Shown: one piece after another, positions 28,260 through 37,384 of the stretch
How the letters are laid out: every line of letters starts with the position of its first letter
Numbering within the stretch: position 1 is the stretch's first letter
Source of the DNA: DASRHT01 sp035293765
GTDB lineage: Bacteria > Chloroflexota > Ktedonobacteria > Ktedonobacterales > Ktedonobacteraceae
Assembly (NCBI GenBank): GCA_035293765.1
Contig: DATGMF010000053.1
Location: forward strand, 124,001 to 188,000
DNA: 64,000 nt
Direction: 5' to 3'
Made by a program: the position numbers and the translations under genes
Notes under the pieces: model-generated
The model's database searches: none
What the model saw: the letters and a program-made list of their open reading frames with translations, nothing else
Told to the model about the DNA's origin: nothing

Positions 28260-29906
28260 ATGCCACGCAAAAAGAGACCTCCACAGGATAGTATTGATAG
28301 CATCCTGCTGGCTATCAGTCGCCGTGAAGATATTGATCCGGATACTATGTCGCGTTATCTTACTCGTCTGGATGAGGAATGGACTGATGGCGCACGGGAT
28401 AAGGTATTGCATCTGTTGCGCAGCAGCGATGCTATGGCGCACGCCGCCGCGGTTCTCATTCTTACCGAGCTTGCAACCGATTTTGACCTTGAGGAACTGG
28501 AAGATTTTGTGACCGATCCGACCGTGAGCGATATGGCTAAGCTCTCCCTTGCACCCATCCTGAAGGAATTGGACTCAGAGATCGCCGACGAGGGCATTGT
28601 CGAGTATCTCAACGACCCCGCTACAGCTATCCAGCAGATGCAGACACGTCTGCTTGAACTGGTGGGGCAGAGCGAGATGGGGGCCGAGTCGATCCTGGAA
28701 GATGTGATTGCCATGCCAACCGAACGCCGCTTGGCCTTTATCAACTGGCTGGGGGGCAGCAATGATCCGCGTGCCGCCAGCCTGCTGATCCCGTTGCTGG
28801 AGAACCAGCCGAGCAAGGTGGCGCAGGTGATCATCGACGCCCTGGAACAACTGGGGCCGGTTGCCGCCTATCAAACTATTCCGGCGCTCAATTACCTGAT
28901 CGCCACCAGCTCCAATCGCCAGCTCAAGCAGCATGCACGCGCCGCGCTTGGTCGCTTAACCATGTTGTCCGCGCTGGGAGTTGAGGATGCTGCCATGACG
29001 AAGGCGCGCCTGCACCAGTTGCCCGAATATCAGGCCCGTGTCAGCTCGATTGATGGCTCGGGCGCGCAATTGATCATGCTTTCCTGGCAGCGACCCGATG
29101 GCGGCCTCAAGGGGATCAACGTGCTGTACCAGGATCAGGTGGGAATTAAGGACTGTTACGGCATCGACGAGATGGATATGGACCGCTGGGAGCATCTGGC
29201 GGACGAACTAAAAGAGCAGGGCCTGGGCTGTTTTGAGGTCCCTTTCACGTATGCGCGCGCCGTGATTATGGAGGCGCGCGCCGTCAATAAACGCACCCGC
29301 CACAGGTTGCCGATTGCCTATTCCATCTGGCGTCCTTTTATTGAGGTTGAGGGCTTTGGCAAGAAGAATGCTAATGCTACCCCGACGATGCTAGCCCTGC
29401 CCGATCTTAATCCTGAGACCATTGCGCTGGCTCAACGCGGCGATGAATTGTACCAACTGCCCGAGTTTATGTGGATGTACGAGCCCGCTATGGACCTTGA
29501 GCCATATATTACGCGCTACTGGGTGGTGTCGAATGGCTTCGAGCTAGCCCCGGAAAGGCGCGGGCGCAAGGGAAAACAGCGGGAGCAGGAGAAGCAGGCG
29601 CAGTTAGAGGATTTGACAGGCCAGGCTCTGGCTGCGCTGGTAGATGGGCCGTGGCGTACCCTGTACGCAACTCGTCTGCGTCGGCAGGCTTACTTGCTGC
29701 AATATATCGGTCGCAAAGAAGATGCCGCGCTCGCTGCTGCTGTCGCTACTGTGCTCGATCCCGCTTCTCCCGTTCCCATACAGGAGCAAGCCTTCCCGCG
29801 TGCCATGATCCGCTTCTCCATTGAACAGGGGCCGCTGCGCATCATGGTGGACGCGTTCGAGTCAGGAAATTTTGGTCCCTTTCCCATCAAATTCCTGGGC
29901 GAGTAA
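28260..29906 (+). CDS. HEAT-repeat-like protein, unknown function
   Basis: A 548-residue cytoplasmic protein. The first ~280 residues are repeated helix pairs with HEAT-like spacing (for example DPRAASLLIPLLENQPSKVA). A mixed alpha/beta region follows (ISWQRPDGG-like, VLYQDQVGIKDCYGID), then a charged helix (ERRGRKGKQREQEKQAQ) and a C-terminal helical part. Such proteins usually scaffold protein contacts. It starts at ATG 28260 with GGAAGGGG upstream; the longer frame to 28188 is unlikely. Only 129 bases separate it from the terminase gene, but its content is cellular in type. Confidence 0.7.
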   Translation: MPRKKRPPQDSIDSILLAISRREDIDPDTMSRYLTRLDEEWTDGARDKVLHLLRSSDAMAHAAAVLILTELATDFDLEELEDFVTDPTVSDMAKLSLAPILKELDSEIADEGIVEYLNDPATAIQQMQTRLLELVGQSEMGAESILEDVIAMPTERRLAFINWLGGSNDPRAASLLIPLLENQPSKVAQVIIDALEQLGPVAAYQTIPALNYLIATSSNRQLKQHARAALGRLTMLSALGVEDAAMTKARLHQLPEYQARVSSIDGSGAQLIMLSWQRPDGGLKGINVLYQDQVGIKDCYGIDEMDMDRWEHLADELKEQGLGCFEVPFTYARAVIMEARAVNKRTRHRLPIAYSIWRPFIEVEGFGKKNANATPTMLALPDLNPETIALAQRGDELYQLPEFMWMYEPAMDLEPYITRYWVVSNGFELAPERRGRKGKQREQEKQAQLEDLTGQALAALVDGPWRTLYATRLRRQAYLLQYIGRKEDAALAAAVATVLDPASPVPIQEQAFPRAMIRFSIEQGPLRIMVDAFESGNFGPFPIKFLGE

Positions 29907-29915
29907 TGGTCGGGA

Positions 29916-29962
29916 AAAGGTGCCTCTGCCCTCATGCGCTGGTAACCCGCAGAGGCACCTTT
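29916..29962. terminator. Bidirectional terminator between convergent genes
   Basis: AAAGGTGCCTCTGC and GCAGAGGCACCTTT form a perfect 14-bp stem with a 19-base loop. The right arm and loop encode the last residues of the minus-strand oxidoreductase, so terminator and coding sequence overlap. Confidence 0.75.
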
Positions 29963-31275
29963 AAAATCTCCCTGGCCGCGTGTTCCCCGCTATGCATTGC
30001 TCCCTGGATGCTGCTGGATTTGGTATATTCTCCGGCTAAGTATAAGCCCTCAATGCCGGTGCGATTGTCCGGCATCTCGTCATAGATCCCCGGCGGTTGT
30101 GCAAACTGGGCGAAAGGGATGCGGTAGACTGCCAGGAGCTGCCAGTGGCTCATATCATGATCAGGGAACCAGCTCCCTATCTCTGTCAGGCTGCGTTGCG
30201 CGATCAGCTCATCATCCTCGGCTGGATTGCCAAGCACTGTAACCGAGAGCAGGTGTTTGCGGGGAGGAGCGTATGTTGGCGCGATATTGGTCAGCAGGAC
30301 CGCATTATTGACGTAAGCCGCGGGAGCGGCATTGAGCAAAATTTTCTTCTGCCAGTACAGCCGCTCTTCGCCCGCAAAATACAGACAGACCGCGCTCACC
30401 GGCGCGTGCGGCAGTCCGTCGCTATGCGTATGACCGTCGAAGCGGAAGGGGGTAGCGCCGCTCGGGTCAGGCTTGCCGATAAGTTTCAGCGCCTCCGGGC
30501 TTGCGGTTGCTATCACCACCTGCTCAGCCGCAAGCCGCTCGCCCGTTGTCAAGCGGACGCCGTGTACGCGTCCCTCGTTGATCAGGAGCTCGCTCACACG
30601 GCTATTGAGGCGGACGGCGCCCTTTGGCAGCGTGGAGGCGAGTTGATCGGCAATACGCTGCATCCCCTCTGCCGGGATAATTGTATCGCCCGTTGCCAGC
30701 ATTTTGAAGGTAAACTGGAACATGCGCGCGCTCGTCTGGAGCGAGCGGTCAAGAAAAATACCGCCATAGAAGGGACGTGCAAAATTATCGATGAACTTAT
30801 GAGAAAAGCCCAATCGCTGAAGATATGCCTCTGTTGTTTCGTCCTGCTTCTCCGGCTGCAACTTCCCAGAAAAGATGCTGCCCGCGGACTGCCGACCGAC
30901 CTGCATACGCAAACGCAAGACGCGCAGTTTGTCGGCGGTCGAGATCAGCGGATTGAGCAGGTCCGAGATGGTATGCACAGGCTCGCGCAAGGGATCGGCG
31001 ATCTCGTACTGCTTCCCGTTCTTTAGCAGGAGCGCCCCGGGATCGAACTTGCGCTGTTTAAGCTCGTCAAGATGCAGATGGCGCTGTACGGCGGGATACG
31101 CCGTGAACAGCACCTGAAAGCCGCGATCCAGGCGGTAGCCATCTTCATGATAGTCGGTGCGTACGCGTCCGCCCACCTGGTCCGCGGCCTCCAGCACAAC
31201 GACGCGTTGGCCCGCCTCTGTCAGCAGTTTGGCGCATGTCAGACCCGCCAGCCCCGCGCCAACGATAATGATCAT
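29932..31275 (-). CDS. FAD-dependent amine oxidase / desaturase-like oxidoreductase
   Basis: A 447-residue flavoprotein. The N-terminus has the Rossmann FAD motif IIIVGAGLAGLTCAKLL with the acidic end LEAADQVGGRVRTD. The C-terminus has the second FAD-contact motif GLYLAGEYTKSSSIQGAMHS. This is the NAD(P)-binding Rossmann-like/amino-oxidase family, which includes protoporphyrinogen oxidases, phytoene desaturases and amine oxidases; the substrate cannot be told. No carotenoid or haem biosynthesis genes are adjacent. It is downstream of the DUF1015 gene by 12 bases, so they probably share a transcript. Confidence 0.88.
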   Translation of the reverse strand: MIIIVGAGLAGLTCAKLLTEAGQRVVVLEAADQVGGRVRTDYHEDGYRLDRGFQVLFTAYPAVQRHLHLDELKQRKFDPGALLLKNGKQYEIADPLREPVHTISDLLNPLISTADKLRVLRLRMQVGRQSAGSIFSGKLQPEKQDETTEAYLQRLGFSHKFIDNFARPFYGGIFLDRSLQTSARMFQFTFKMLATGDTIIPAEGMQRIADQLASTLPKGAVRLNSRVSELLINEGRVHGVRLTTGERLAAEQVVIATASPEALKLIGKPDPSGATPFRFDGHTHSDGLPHAPVSAVCLYFAGEERLYWQKKILLNAAPAAYVNNAVLLTNIAPTYAPPRKHLLSVTVLGNPAEDDELIAQRSLTEIGSWFPDHDMSHWQLLAVYRIPFAQFAQPPGIYDEMPDNRTGIEGLYLAGEYTKSSSIQGAMHSGEHAAREILKVPLRVTSA

Positions 31276-31287
31276 ACATTCCTCTTC

Positions 31288-32595
31288 TTACCACAAAGGA
31301 TTGATTACCAGGCCGCTAATCAATTTGGGATAGATATAGGTGGACTTCTGCGGCATCCGGTCATCGGCCTGCGCGACATCACATACCTGCCGTAGCGGCG
31401 TGGCGTTGAGAATAAGCGCCGCCTGAGCCTCGCCACGCTGGACCGCCTGGAAGAGTTGCTCCTCATCGTGGGTATAGCGCACATACTTTCCTGCTGCCAT
31501 ATCCTCTGCGCTGATCCCCAGCAGGTCTTCCAGCACCAGCATCTGCGCTATCGCCACATCGAGCTGGTTCCAGGCTGCCGAATGCTCACTCTCCGCCATG
31601 CGCTGCCTGCCCTGCTCGTTCAATGTGAGCAGTAACGATTGCTCGGGCCGGTGAATGATCAGGGAGGGCCGCTCGCGTCCGGCCTGTTCCAGTTGCTTGA
31701 GCATCGCTTCTCGTGGCGCGCCTTTTGCCAGTTCCTGGACAGTAAAATAGCGGGCCAGCGTCGCTGCCGAGAGCTTATTGGGCAGCTCTTCGCTCAGGCC
31801 GGACAAAAGCCGGTGCGTTGGCAGGACTAGCATGCCGGGATCATCAAGATCGATCAGAGCCATCAGCACGAAATTAACACCATCCTCAGGATCAAGTCCG
31901 CCGCGCTGCTCCCGTATCTCGGCGCGATAGTTGAGCGCGGTCGTATAGCGATGATGCCCATCGGCAATATAAAGTTGACGCTGAGCAAAGAAATCCTGGA
32001 TCAGGCCGATCTGCTCCTCATCCGTAATGGGCTGGAGCCGGTGTTCCACCTTATCTTCATCAACGATCTGCACCTCTGCATTTGGGGCATAGCTATTGAG
32101 CAAGCGGCGAATGCGGCCCTGCGGATCGTCGTACATACACATAATCGGGCTGAAATTAGCCGAGCAGGCGCGCAGCAGATTCAGGCGATCCTCTTTAGCC
32201 TTTGCCAGTGTATGCTCATGTGGCAGGACCACGCGGGCCTCCCAGGGTTCCAGCCGGACCCGCGCCATCAGGCTCGTCCGCGTATAACTCTGACCGCCAT
32301 AGGTAAATTTCTGCTGGTACATATAGTAACCGGCTCTGCTGTCCTGGCGTAAAACTTCTTCTAAGCGCCAGGTAGCAAACGTCGCAGCCGCTCGCGTGTA
32401 CACGTTGTCCAGCACGCCGTCGGTGGGCTTTTCCTGGGTCAGTTCAAGGCGAATAACATTGTACGGGTTGCGCGCGTAGTAACGGGCCTGGGCCTCTTTG
32501 CTAATAATATCGAACGGGGGCGTCACGACCTGAGCCAGGTCCCCCACCTTCTGCGGGTCATAACGAAACCCGCGTAAAGGACGAACTTCTGCCAT
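31288..32595 (-). CDS. DUF1015 family protein
   Basis: A 435-residue cytoplasmic protein of the DUF1015 family. It opens with AEVRPLRGFRYDPQKVGDLA and contains VVTPPFDIISKEAQARYYAR, RADGHHRYTTAL-type segment (YIADGHHRYTTALNYR) and VLPTHRLL, all characteristic. The HHR segment is probably an active-site motif of the ParB-like fold; the physiological reaction here is unknown. I chose the ATG at 32595, with GGAGA upstream, over the frame's 32616. It is first in an operon with the FAD oxidoreductase. Confidence 0.88.
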   Translation of the reverse strand: MAEVRPLRGFRYDPQKVGDLAQVVTPPFDIISKEAQARYYARNPYNVIRLELTQEKPTDGVLDNVYTRAAATFATWRLEEVLRQDSRAGYYMYQQKFTYGGQSYTRTSLMARVRLEPWEARVVLPHEHTLAKAKEDRLNLLRACSANFSPIMCMYDDPQGRIRRLLNSYAPNAEVQIVDEDKVEHRLQPITDEEQIGLIQDFFAQRQLYIADGHHRYTTALNYRAEIREQRGGLDPEDGVNFVLMALIDLDDPGMLVLPTHRLLSGLSEELPNKLSAATLARYFTVQELAKGAPREAMLKQLEQAGRERPSLIIHRPEQSLLLTLNEQGRQRMAESEHSAAWNQLDVAIAQMLVLEDLLGISAEDMAAGKYVRYTHDEEQLFQAVQRGEAQAALILNATPLRQVCDVAQADDRMPQKSTYIYPKLISGLVINPLW

Positions 32596-33183
32596 ATGAT
32601 TATCTCCGCTTCTCAAATATAAAGATAGCTATGAATAGGAACCAACCGGCATCTTCAACGGGCTTGCACACTCATTCTACCGCCCATTGTACCACCCGTG
32701 TGAAGTCTGCTCCGACCTGGCCGAGTGCTTATTCCCATATAGAACAGATGTCTTATCCGAGAGGAACAAAAGTCCTCATTTTGGTGAAAATAGAAAACTT
32801 GTTCGGATTCGGCCTTGACAGGCGGAAAGGGTCGTGGTAATATTCTGCGTGTAGAACAAATGTTTAAAATTAAATATCTCTCCCACCCCCTTACTCTCAC
32901 TCGATACATCCTCGTGTTCAGCGGTCGGGCATCCCCCTCTCTCTCCCTCCCGACCGCTGGGAGGTGCGAAAAAGGTGATAGCAGCTTTCAGATAGCGCAG
33001 AACTAACCACAAGTCCTAATTCGTGCGGGCCGCATTGACGTATGATAATACAATGTGTAGACTTTTTTTAGGGCAAGCACAACGAGTAAAACCGCATCAC
33101 CCCTGATGCTTCTCATACATTGAGCGTTGAAGATGGAGGAAAGGTATGTGTGGAAGTGCAGTTTGTAATTTGGAGATTGTTGT
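32596..33183. other. Divergent intergenic region
   Basis: 588 bases between the DUF1015 gene (minus) and the pseudokinase-Rieske gene (plus). It holds the promoter at 32815-32843. A second TTGACG lies at 33035-33040 without a well-placed -10 box. Short reading frames here have no gene-like composition. Confidence 0.5.
32815..32843 (+). promoter_or_regulatory. Sigma-70-type promoter upstream of the pseudokinase-Rieske gene
   Basis: TTGACA (32815-32820), 17 bases, TAATAT (32838-32843). It would leave a leader of more than 300 bases before the ATG at 33184, long enough for leader regulation. Confidence 0.6.
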
Positions 33184-35052
33184 ATGCCAACACTATCTGT
33201 AGATCAGCTTGTAGGACAGACCCTGGGGAATTATCGGGTCGAGCAGTTTGTGGGGCAGGGACGTTTGAATGCCGTCTACCTGGCTCGTAGCTTAACGGCT
33301 CGCCAGACGGGCGCGCTCACGCTCTATCTCATTCCCCCGCGGTTTTCACCTGAGACGCATAGCCGTTTCATCACGCGCTTTCTTAAAGAGGCGGCTGCGA
33401 TCACCACATTGCAGCATCCGCATATCCTGCCGATTTACGAATACGGTGAGCATGGCGGCTATCCCTACCTGGTGACGCCCTATATGATGAACGGGTCGTT
33501 GGCTGATATCATCAAGCAGCAAGGGGCTTGCAGCCATGAGTATGCGCTGGAGATATTGGAACAGGTTGTGGCCGGCGTGAGTTTTGCTCACCAGCAGGGT
33601 TTCATTCATGGCACGCTCAAGCCAACCAACATCGTGCTCAACGCCGATAAAACTATGCAGGTGGCCGGCTTTGGCCTGATGCATATGCTGCAGGTTCAGG
33701 GTATTGAGCGCAGCGAACAGCCCTATGCTCATCTGCTCAGTATTGCCGGAACGTTCCTGGCCGGGCCAGAATATATCGCCCCGGAGGTAGTGCAGGGCCA
33801 GTCAATCGATGCACGCTCGGATATTTACTCGCTGGGCGCGATCCTGTTCGAGCTATTGAGCGGCAGTCCGCTTTTCTCCGGCTCAGACCCCATTGAAATC
33901 GCGAAAAAGCATGTTAAGCTGGTAACGCCTTCTTTGAGGGCGTTGCGCCCCGATATCCCGATTGCAATTGAGTCGGTAGTGAATCATGCGCTTGAGCGCG
34001 AGCCTGCGCGGCGCTTCCAGTACGTTGATGAGTTGCTAGAGGCGTTTTCTCAGGTATCGCTTGGGGCGACAGGTCACCACTCCGCCGTTATGCAGGTAGG
34101 TGAGCGTCTGCCCATGCGTTCAGGCTTGCCAAATACCGATTCCTGGCAACTGGTACCACCCATCGTGACCGGTCATTTGCCGACGCTAGAAAAAGAAAGT
34201 TCGGCCAGGATACCTGCTATGCAGCGCCAGGCGCCACCGAAACCTGTTCCCCCACCTCCTGTACGGCCTCGTCCAGTGCAGCCGCCTGAGATGCCTTTGT
34301 CTTCCACGCCCGCAGCGCTGCCTGATGAGAAGGAACGCAGCAACGGATCTCCGAAGCCCTTTGAGTGGTGGTCGCTCTCACCGCAACAGGAGCCGCTGGT
34401 ATTGCGCGATACAGGCGCGGCTAACAACAATAACTGGGGAGCATCTGAGCTGGTGAAGCCCACTGATAATTGGGGTGGAGCGGCTCCGCTTGATACTACA
34501 CCCTCTCGGCCTGCCGCGAGGCGCTCACGTCCTCTGAAGCGTTCGCGCGGCGTGGGACGGCGTCAGGCGATGGCGCTGCTGGCGACCGGCGGCGTGGTGG
34601 CTCTTGGCGCAGCGGTTGCTACTCATCTTGATCTGGTGCGCATGATGGCTAATCTTGCAAACCTGCATCTGGACACAAATCAGCTCCAAAAGACGACAGG
34701 CAACGCCAATCCACCCGCGAATCCTCCGAAACAGGGTGGCGGGCATACCGGTACGGTGGTTGGAGTGACGACGATGGCCCTTGACTCCGCCGTGTATTTT
34801 GTTAATCCAGCAGATCAAAAAATGAGTGTGCTCATCCACTTAGTCAATGGGGGCTTTACGGCGTACGAGAGAGCTTGCACGCATGAAGGGGTCTCGGTCC
34901 GCTACGATCCGGGCACCCGCACCCTCGTCTGTCCCGCTCATGGCGCGGTCTTTGATCCCGCTAACGGCAACGTCTTGCAGGGACCGGCGACAACTCCCAT
35001 TCGCAAGGTTGCTATCCGCGTCAACGGCGATGGCACCATCACCACCGCATAG
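33184..35052 (+). CDS. Pseudokinase - membrane/Tat anchor - Rieske fusion protein
   Basis: A 622-residue fusion. Residues 15-290 have the protein-kinase fold (APE at 199-201, SDIYSLGAILFELLSG). However, the catalytic loop is HGTLKPTN, with Thr144 in place of Asp; DFG is GFG (Gly162); and the VAIK lysine is absent. It should therefore be catalytically dead. A Pro-rich linker (about 340-450) leads to GRRQAMALLATGGVVALGAA (458 onward), a twin-arginine-like signal anchor. The C-terminus is a Rieske [2Fe-2S] domain with CTH (565-567) and CPAH (583-586). Topology is inferred: kinase domain inside, Rieske outside. It lies beside the cytochrome c maturation operon. Partner and electron route are unknown. 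Confidence 0.85.
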   Translation: MPTLSVDQLVGQTLGNYRVEQFVGQGRLNAVYLARSLTARQTGALTLYLIPPRFSPETHSRFITRFLKEAAAITTLQHPHILPIYEYGEHGGYPYLVTPYMMNGSLADIIKQQGACSHEYALEILEQVVAGVSFAHQQGFIHGTLKPTNIVLNADKTMQVAGFGLMHMLQVQGIERSEQPYAHLLSIAGTFLAGPEYIAPEVVQGQSIDARSDIYSLGAILFELLSGSPLFSGSDPIEIAKKHVKLVTPSLRALRPDIPIAIESVVNHALEREPARRFQYVDELLEAFSQVSLGATGHHSAVMQVGERLPMRSGLPNTDSWQLVPPIVTGHLPTLEKESSARIPAMQRQAPPKPVPPPPVRPRPVQPPEMPLSSTPAALPDEKERSNGSPKPFEWWSLSPQQEPLVLRDTGAANNNNWGASELVKPTDNWGGAAPLDTTPSRPAARRSRPLKRSRGVGRRQAMALLATGGVVALGAAVATHLDLVRMMANLANLHLDTNQLQKTTGNANPPANPPKQGGGHTGTVVGVTTMALDSAVYFVNPADQKMSVLIHLVNGGFTAYERACTHEGVSVRYDPGTRTLVCPAHGAVFDPANGNVLQGPATTPIRKVAIRVNGDGTITTA

Positions 35053-35065
35053 GAAATTCTGGGGG

Positions 35066-35109
35066 AGGGGCAACCGGTAGCTCCCCGATTCATCGTGGGA
35101 GTTGCCCCT
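35066..35109. repeat. Hairpin repeat between convergent genes
   Basis: AGGGGCAAC and GTTGCCCCT flank a GGTAGCTCCCCGATTCATCG-type centre. A second copy is at 36535-36597, and the centre recurs in the elements at 1298 and 46603. Probably also a terminator for both neighbours. Confidence 0.65.
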
Positions 35110-35127
35110 ACAGCCCGTCGAATCGGT

Positions 35128-35601
35128 TCATGAACGTTTTAGTTTGCCCAGGCCGAAGGATAGCAAGCCACGCCACAGGACGAGCAGGACCATGTTGGTG
35201 ATCAGCGTGATGAGCGCGAAAGAGAGCGGAGGGACCCGCTGTTCTGTGAGGCCGCGTATCAGCAATCCAACAGGCCATGCCGCCGTCCATGCCAGCGTTG
35301 TGCGCGTGATCATCTTACGCGGCTGCATCTCCAGGCCGCGCCGGAATGCGCCCACGAAGGGCGATACCAGGAACCAGCCAAGCGCAAATGGCGCGGCGGT
35401 CAGCGCGATCTGCCAGAGCGCATCAAAGCCTGCCGCTTCATTGTGAGAGCGGCGACCAATCGCAGAGAAGATGAGGAAGATGATCGCATCCCCCACTACC
35501 AGCATGGCGATGCGCCCCAGGCTCGACATGCCCTTACGCGGCTCCGCCCCCTGCTCATTTGTTGTTGTCACGCTATCCGGCAGTTGCTCTCGTACGTCCA
35601 T
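35128..35601 (-). CDS. DUF3054 membrane protein
   Basis: A 157-residue protein with four membrane helices and the DUF3054 pattern: GDAIIFLIFSAIGRRSHNE, AAPFALGWFLVSPFVGAF, RTTLAWTAAWPVGLLIRG. Function is unknown. It starts 1 base after the ccmD stop, so it belongs to the cytochrome c maturation operon as its last gene. Confidence 0.85.
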   Translation of the reverse strand: MDVREQLPDSVTTTNEQGAEPRKGMSSLGRIAMLVVGDAIIFLIFSAIGRRSHNEAAGFDALWQIALTAAPFALGWFLVSPFVGAFRRGLEMQPRKMITRTTLAWTAAWPVGLLIRGLTEQRVPPLSFALITLITNMVLLVLWRGLLSFGLGKLKRS

Positions 35602-35602
35602 A

Positions 35603-35755
35603 TTACCTCTTCTCCTGCTGCTCGCGCACCAGCTCCTCGACGGCGGCCAGCTCGGTGCGCACTCCGCGAATACGCATCATGATAAAGGCGAGATAGAGAA
35701 ACAGCCCTATCCAGGCAATGGCATAGGCCGCGACGAGATAGGTAACTCCTTGCAT
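35603..35755 (-). CDS. ccmD: CcmD-like haem exporter subunit
   Basis: A 50-residue protein read directly from the sequence: MQGVTYLVAAYAIAWIGLFL, one membrane helix, then an RIRGVRTEL segment and a charged tail (EELVREQQEKR). CcmD is a small single-helix protein that helps release haem-loaded CcmE from the CcmABC complex. Size, a conserved Tyr-rich N-terminal helix and its place right after ccmC support the call. It lies 14 bases downstream of ccmC and 1 base upstream of DUF3054. Confidence 0.85.
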   Translation of the reverse strand: MQGVTYLVAAYAIAWIGLFLYLAFIMMRIRGVRTELAAVEELVREQQEKR

Positions 35756-35769
35756 CGGAAACTCCTCCG

Positions 35770-36516
35770 TTATTCAACGATGGCGCGCAGGCGTTGAGCC
35801 AGCGTCTGCATCTTCTCTAGCTGGTAGAGCTGCACCATCAGGAAACTATACAATAGGGTAAACGTCACCAGCGCCACCATCAATGTCAGCACGACTTCAG
35901 GCGGTAAAGCGGCCTGTGGCACCCCCACTTCCGCCGTCGGGTGCTGCCCGCGCCACCACTGGACCGACAGGTAAATGATGGGAACGTCAAACACGCCGAC
36001 GATAGCCAGCACAGCCCCGGCGTAGGCACTGCTACTGCTGCGGCCCATATAGCTGCGTAACATAATATAGCCGACGAACATAAACCATAGGATCAATGTG
36101 GCGGTTAGCTTGGGGTCCCAGGTCCACCACGTTCCCCAGGTAGTGCGCGCCCAGATCGAGCCCAGGATCAGGGCCAGCGTCAGAAAGACAGCCCCGACTT
36201 CAGCCGAGGCGCGGGCCAGCCAATCCCAGCGTTCGTTTTTGCTGGCTATGTAGCCGATGCCGCCGATGGTGGTGATGACAAAGGCCAGCATGCCGATCCA
36301 CGCCATCGGGACGTGAAAGTAGAAAATGCGCTGTGGTGGCCCCTCAATGGCATCGGTTGGCGCATAGAAGAAAATCATGCCTATCGACAGCATCATGCCG
36401 ATGAAAGAGAGCGCGCCCAGGGTCAAGGAAGCAAACGGCAATTTACCTGTTTGCCCGCCTTTCGTGCCTGTCGGGGGATGCGCCTGCGTGCGCGTCTCCT
36501 GCTTTGCTAAGGCCAT
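35770..36516 (-). CDS. ccmC: Haem exporter protein CcmC
   Basis: A 248-residue, six-helix member of the haem-handling protein family. It contains the tryptophan-rich WWTWDPKLT motif (about residues 130-138) and a conserved His in FYFHVPMAW (H68) that would ligand haem. CcmC loads haem onto CcmE at the outer face of the membrane. The ATG at 36516 has AGGAG 7 bases upstream; the long frame to 36717 runs through repeats and is rejected. The 190-base gap to ccmB holds two hairpin repeats, so expression may be attenuated there. Confidence 0.93.
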   Translation of the reverse strand: MALAKQETRTQAHPPTGTKGGQTGKLPFASLTLGALSFIGMMLSIGMIFFYAPTDAIEGPPQRIFYFHVPMAWIGMLAFVITTIGGIGYIASKNERWDWLARASAEVGAVFLTLALILGSIWARTTWGTWWTWDPKLTATLILWFMFVGYIMLRSYMGRSSSSAYAGAVLAIVGVFDVPIIYLSVQWWRGQHPTAEVGVPQAALPPEVVLTLMVALVTFTLLYSFLMVQLYQLEKMQTLAQRLRAIVE

Positions 36517-36534
36517 ATATCTACTCCTGTTCAT

Positions 36535-36597
36535 AGGGCAACCGGTAGCTCCGTGGCTCTCCGATTCATCGTGGGAGATCGTGGGAGTTGCCCCTAC
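36535..36597. repeat. Hairpin repeat upstream of ccmC
   Basis: Second copy of the AGGGCAACCGGTAGCT...GTTGCCCCT element, here with a short duplication of GATCGTGGGAG in the centre. It lies between ccmB and ccmC. Confidence 0.6.
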
Positions 36598-36625
36598 GGC
36601 TAAACGGGCGTACGTCCTTTTCGCG

Positions 36626-36678
36626 TTGGCAGGGCAGGGCAACCGCAAGGGATTGCCCCTACAGCCCTGTCCTGCCAA
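36626..36678. repeat. Long imperfect hairpin between ccmB and ccmC
   Basis: TTGGCAGGGCAGGGCAACC pairs with GGATTGCCCCTACAGCCCTG and TCCTGCCAA. It is 29 bases past the ccmB stop and could partly terminate the transcript before ccmC. Confidence 0.55.
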
Positions 36679-36706
36679 CACAGCCCCGGCCTTACGCCCG
36701 GATGGA

Positions 36707-37384
36707 TTATTCCTCAATCACATATTGAAACGTGAGCATAGAGATGCTCAGGAAAATAATGTCGAATGCGATCATCAGGCTTAACCAGGGCGGCTCGTTT
36801 ACCGAGGGCGCCAGTAGCGACTCGCTGGCCCGTACCGCACTGATGACAATGGGCACGATCAAGGGAAAAACCAGGATCGGCAGCAACAGTTCACGCGCCT
36901 GCGTTGCGGCTGCCATCGCCGAGAACAGCGTGCCGACGATGGCAATGCCGATGGTGCCGAGCAAGACGATTGGGATCAGGCCGCCGACCAAAAGCGGCAC
37001 ATTAAAGAGCGCAGCAAAAACGGGCAAGGCCACAACTTCAACCACTCCAATAAATAGCAAATTCCCTAGCAGTTTCGCAAGGTAGATCGCCTTGCGGTCA
37101 ACCGGACAGAGCAACAGGCGATCCATCGAGCCGTGCTCGCGCTCGGCGGCGATGGTGCGGCCCAATCCTAACAGGCTGGCAAAGATGAAGGCGACCCACA
37201 ACGCGCCGGGCGCGACCGCCGCCTTATTATCGACGCGTAGATCGAAGGTGAAGTTAAAGACGACGAGGATCAGCAGTGCAAACAGCCCCATGCCCAGCCA
37301 GGTCTGCTTGCTCCTGAGCTCGTAGCGGATATCCTTCCACAGGATCGCCCCTGTCTGCTCGAAGAAAATGCGCGCCATACTCAT
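36707..37384 (-). CDS. ccmB: Haem exporter protein CcmB
   Basis: A 225-residue, six-helix permease with the CcmB pattern: WKDIRYELRSKQ near the N-terminus, then GLGRTIAAEREHGSMDRLLL and VVALPVFAALFNVPLL. With CcmA (ATPase), CcmC and CcmD it forms the complex that frees holo-CcmE. The start at 37384 overlaps the ccmA stop by ATGA, with GGAGG upstream. The length is standard. Confidence 0.93.
   Translation of the reverse strand: MSMARIFFEQTGAILWKDIRYELRSKQTWLGMGLFALLILVVFNFTFDLRVDNKAAVAPGALWVAFIFASLLGLGRTIAAEREHGSMDRLLLCPVDRKAIYLAKLLGNLLFIGVVEVVALPVFAALFNVPLLVGGLIPIVLLGTIGIAIVGTLFSAMAAATQARELLLPILVFPLIVPIVISAVRASESLLAPSVNEPPWLSLMIAFDIIFLSISMLTFQYVIEE

Noticed and set aside
30097..31026. 309-codon plus-strand frame opposite the FAD oxidoreductase
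   Set aside because: The minus strand has full FAD-binding motifs; the antisense frame has none.
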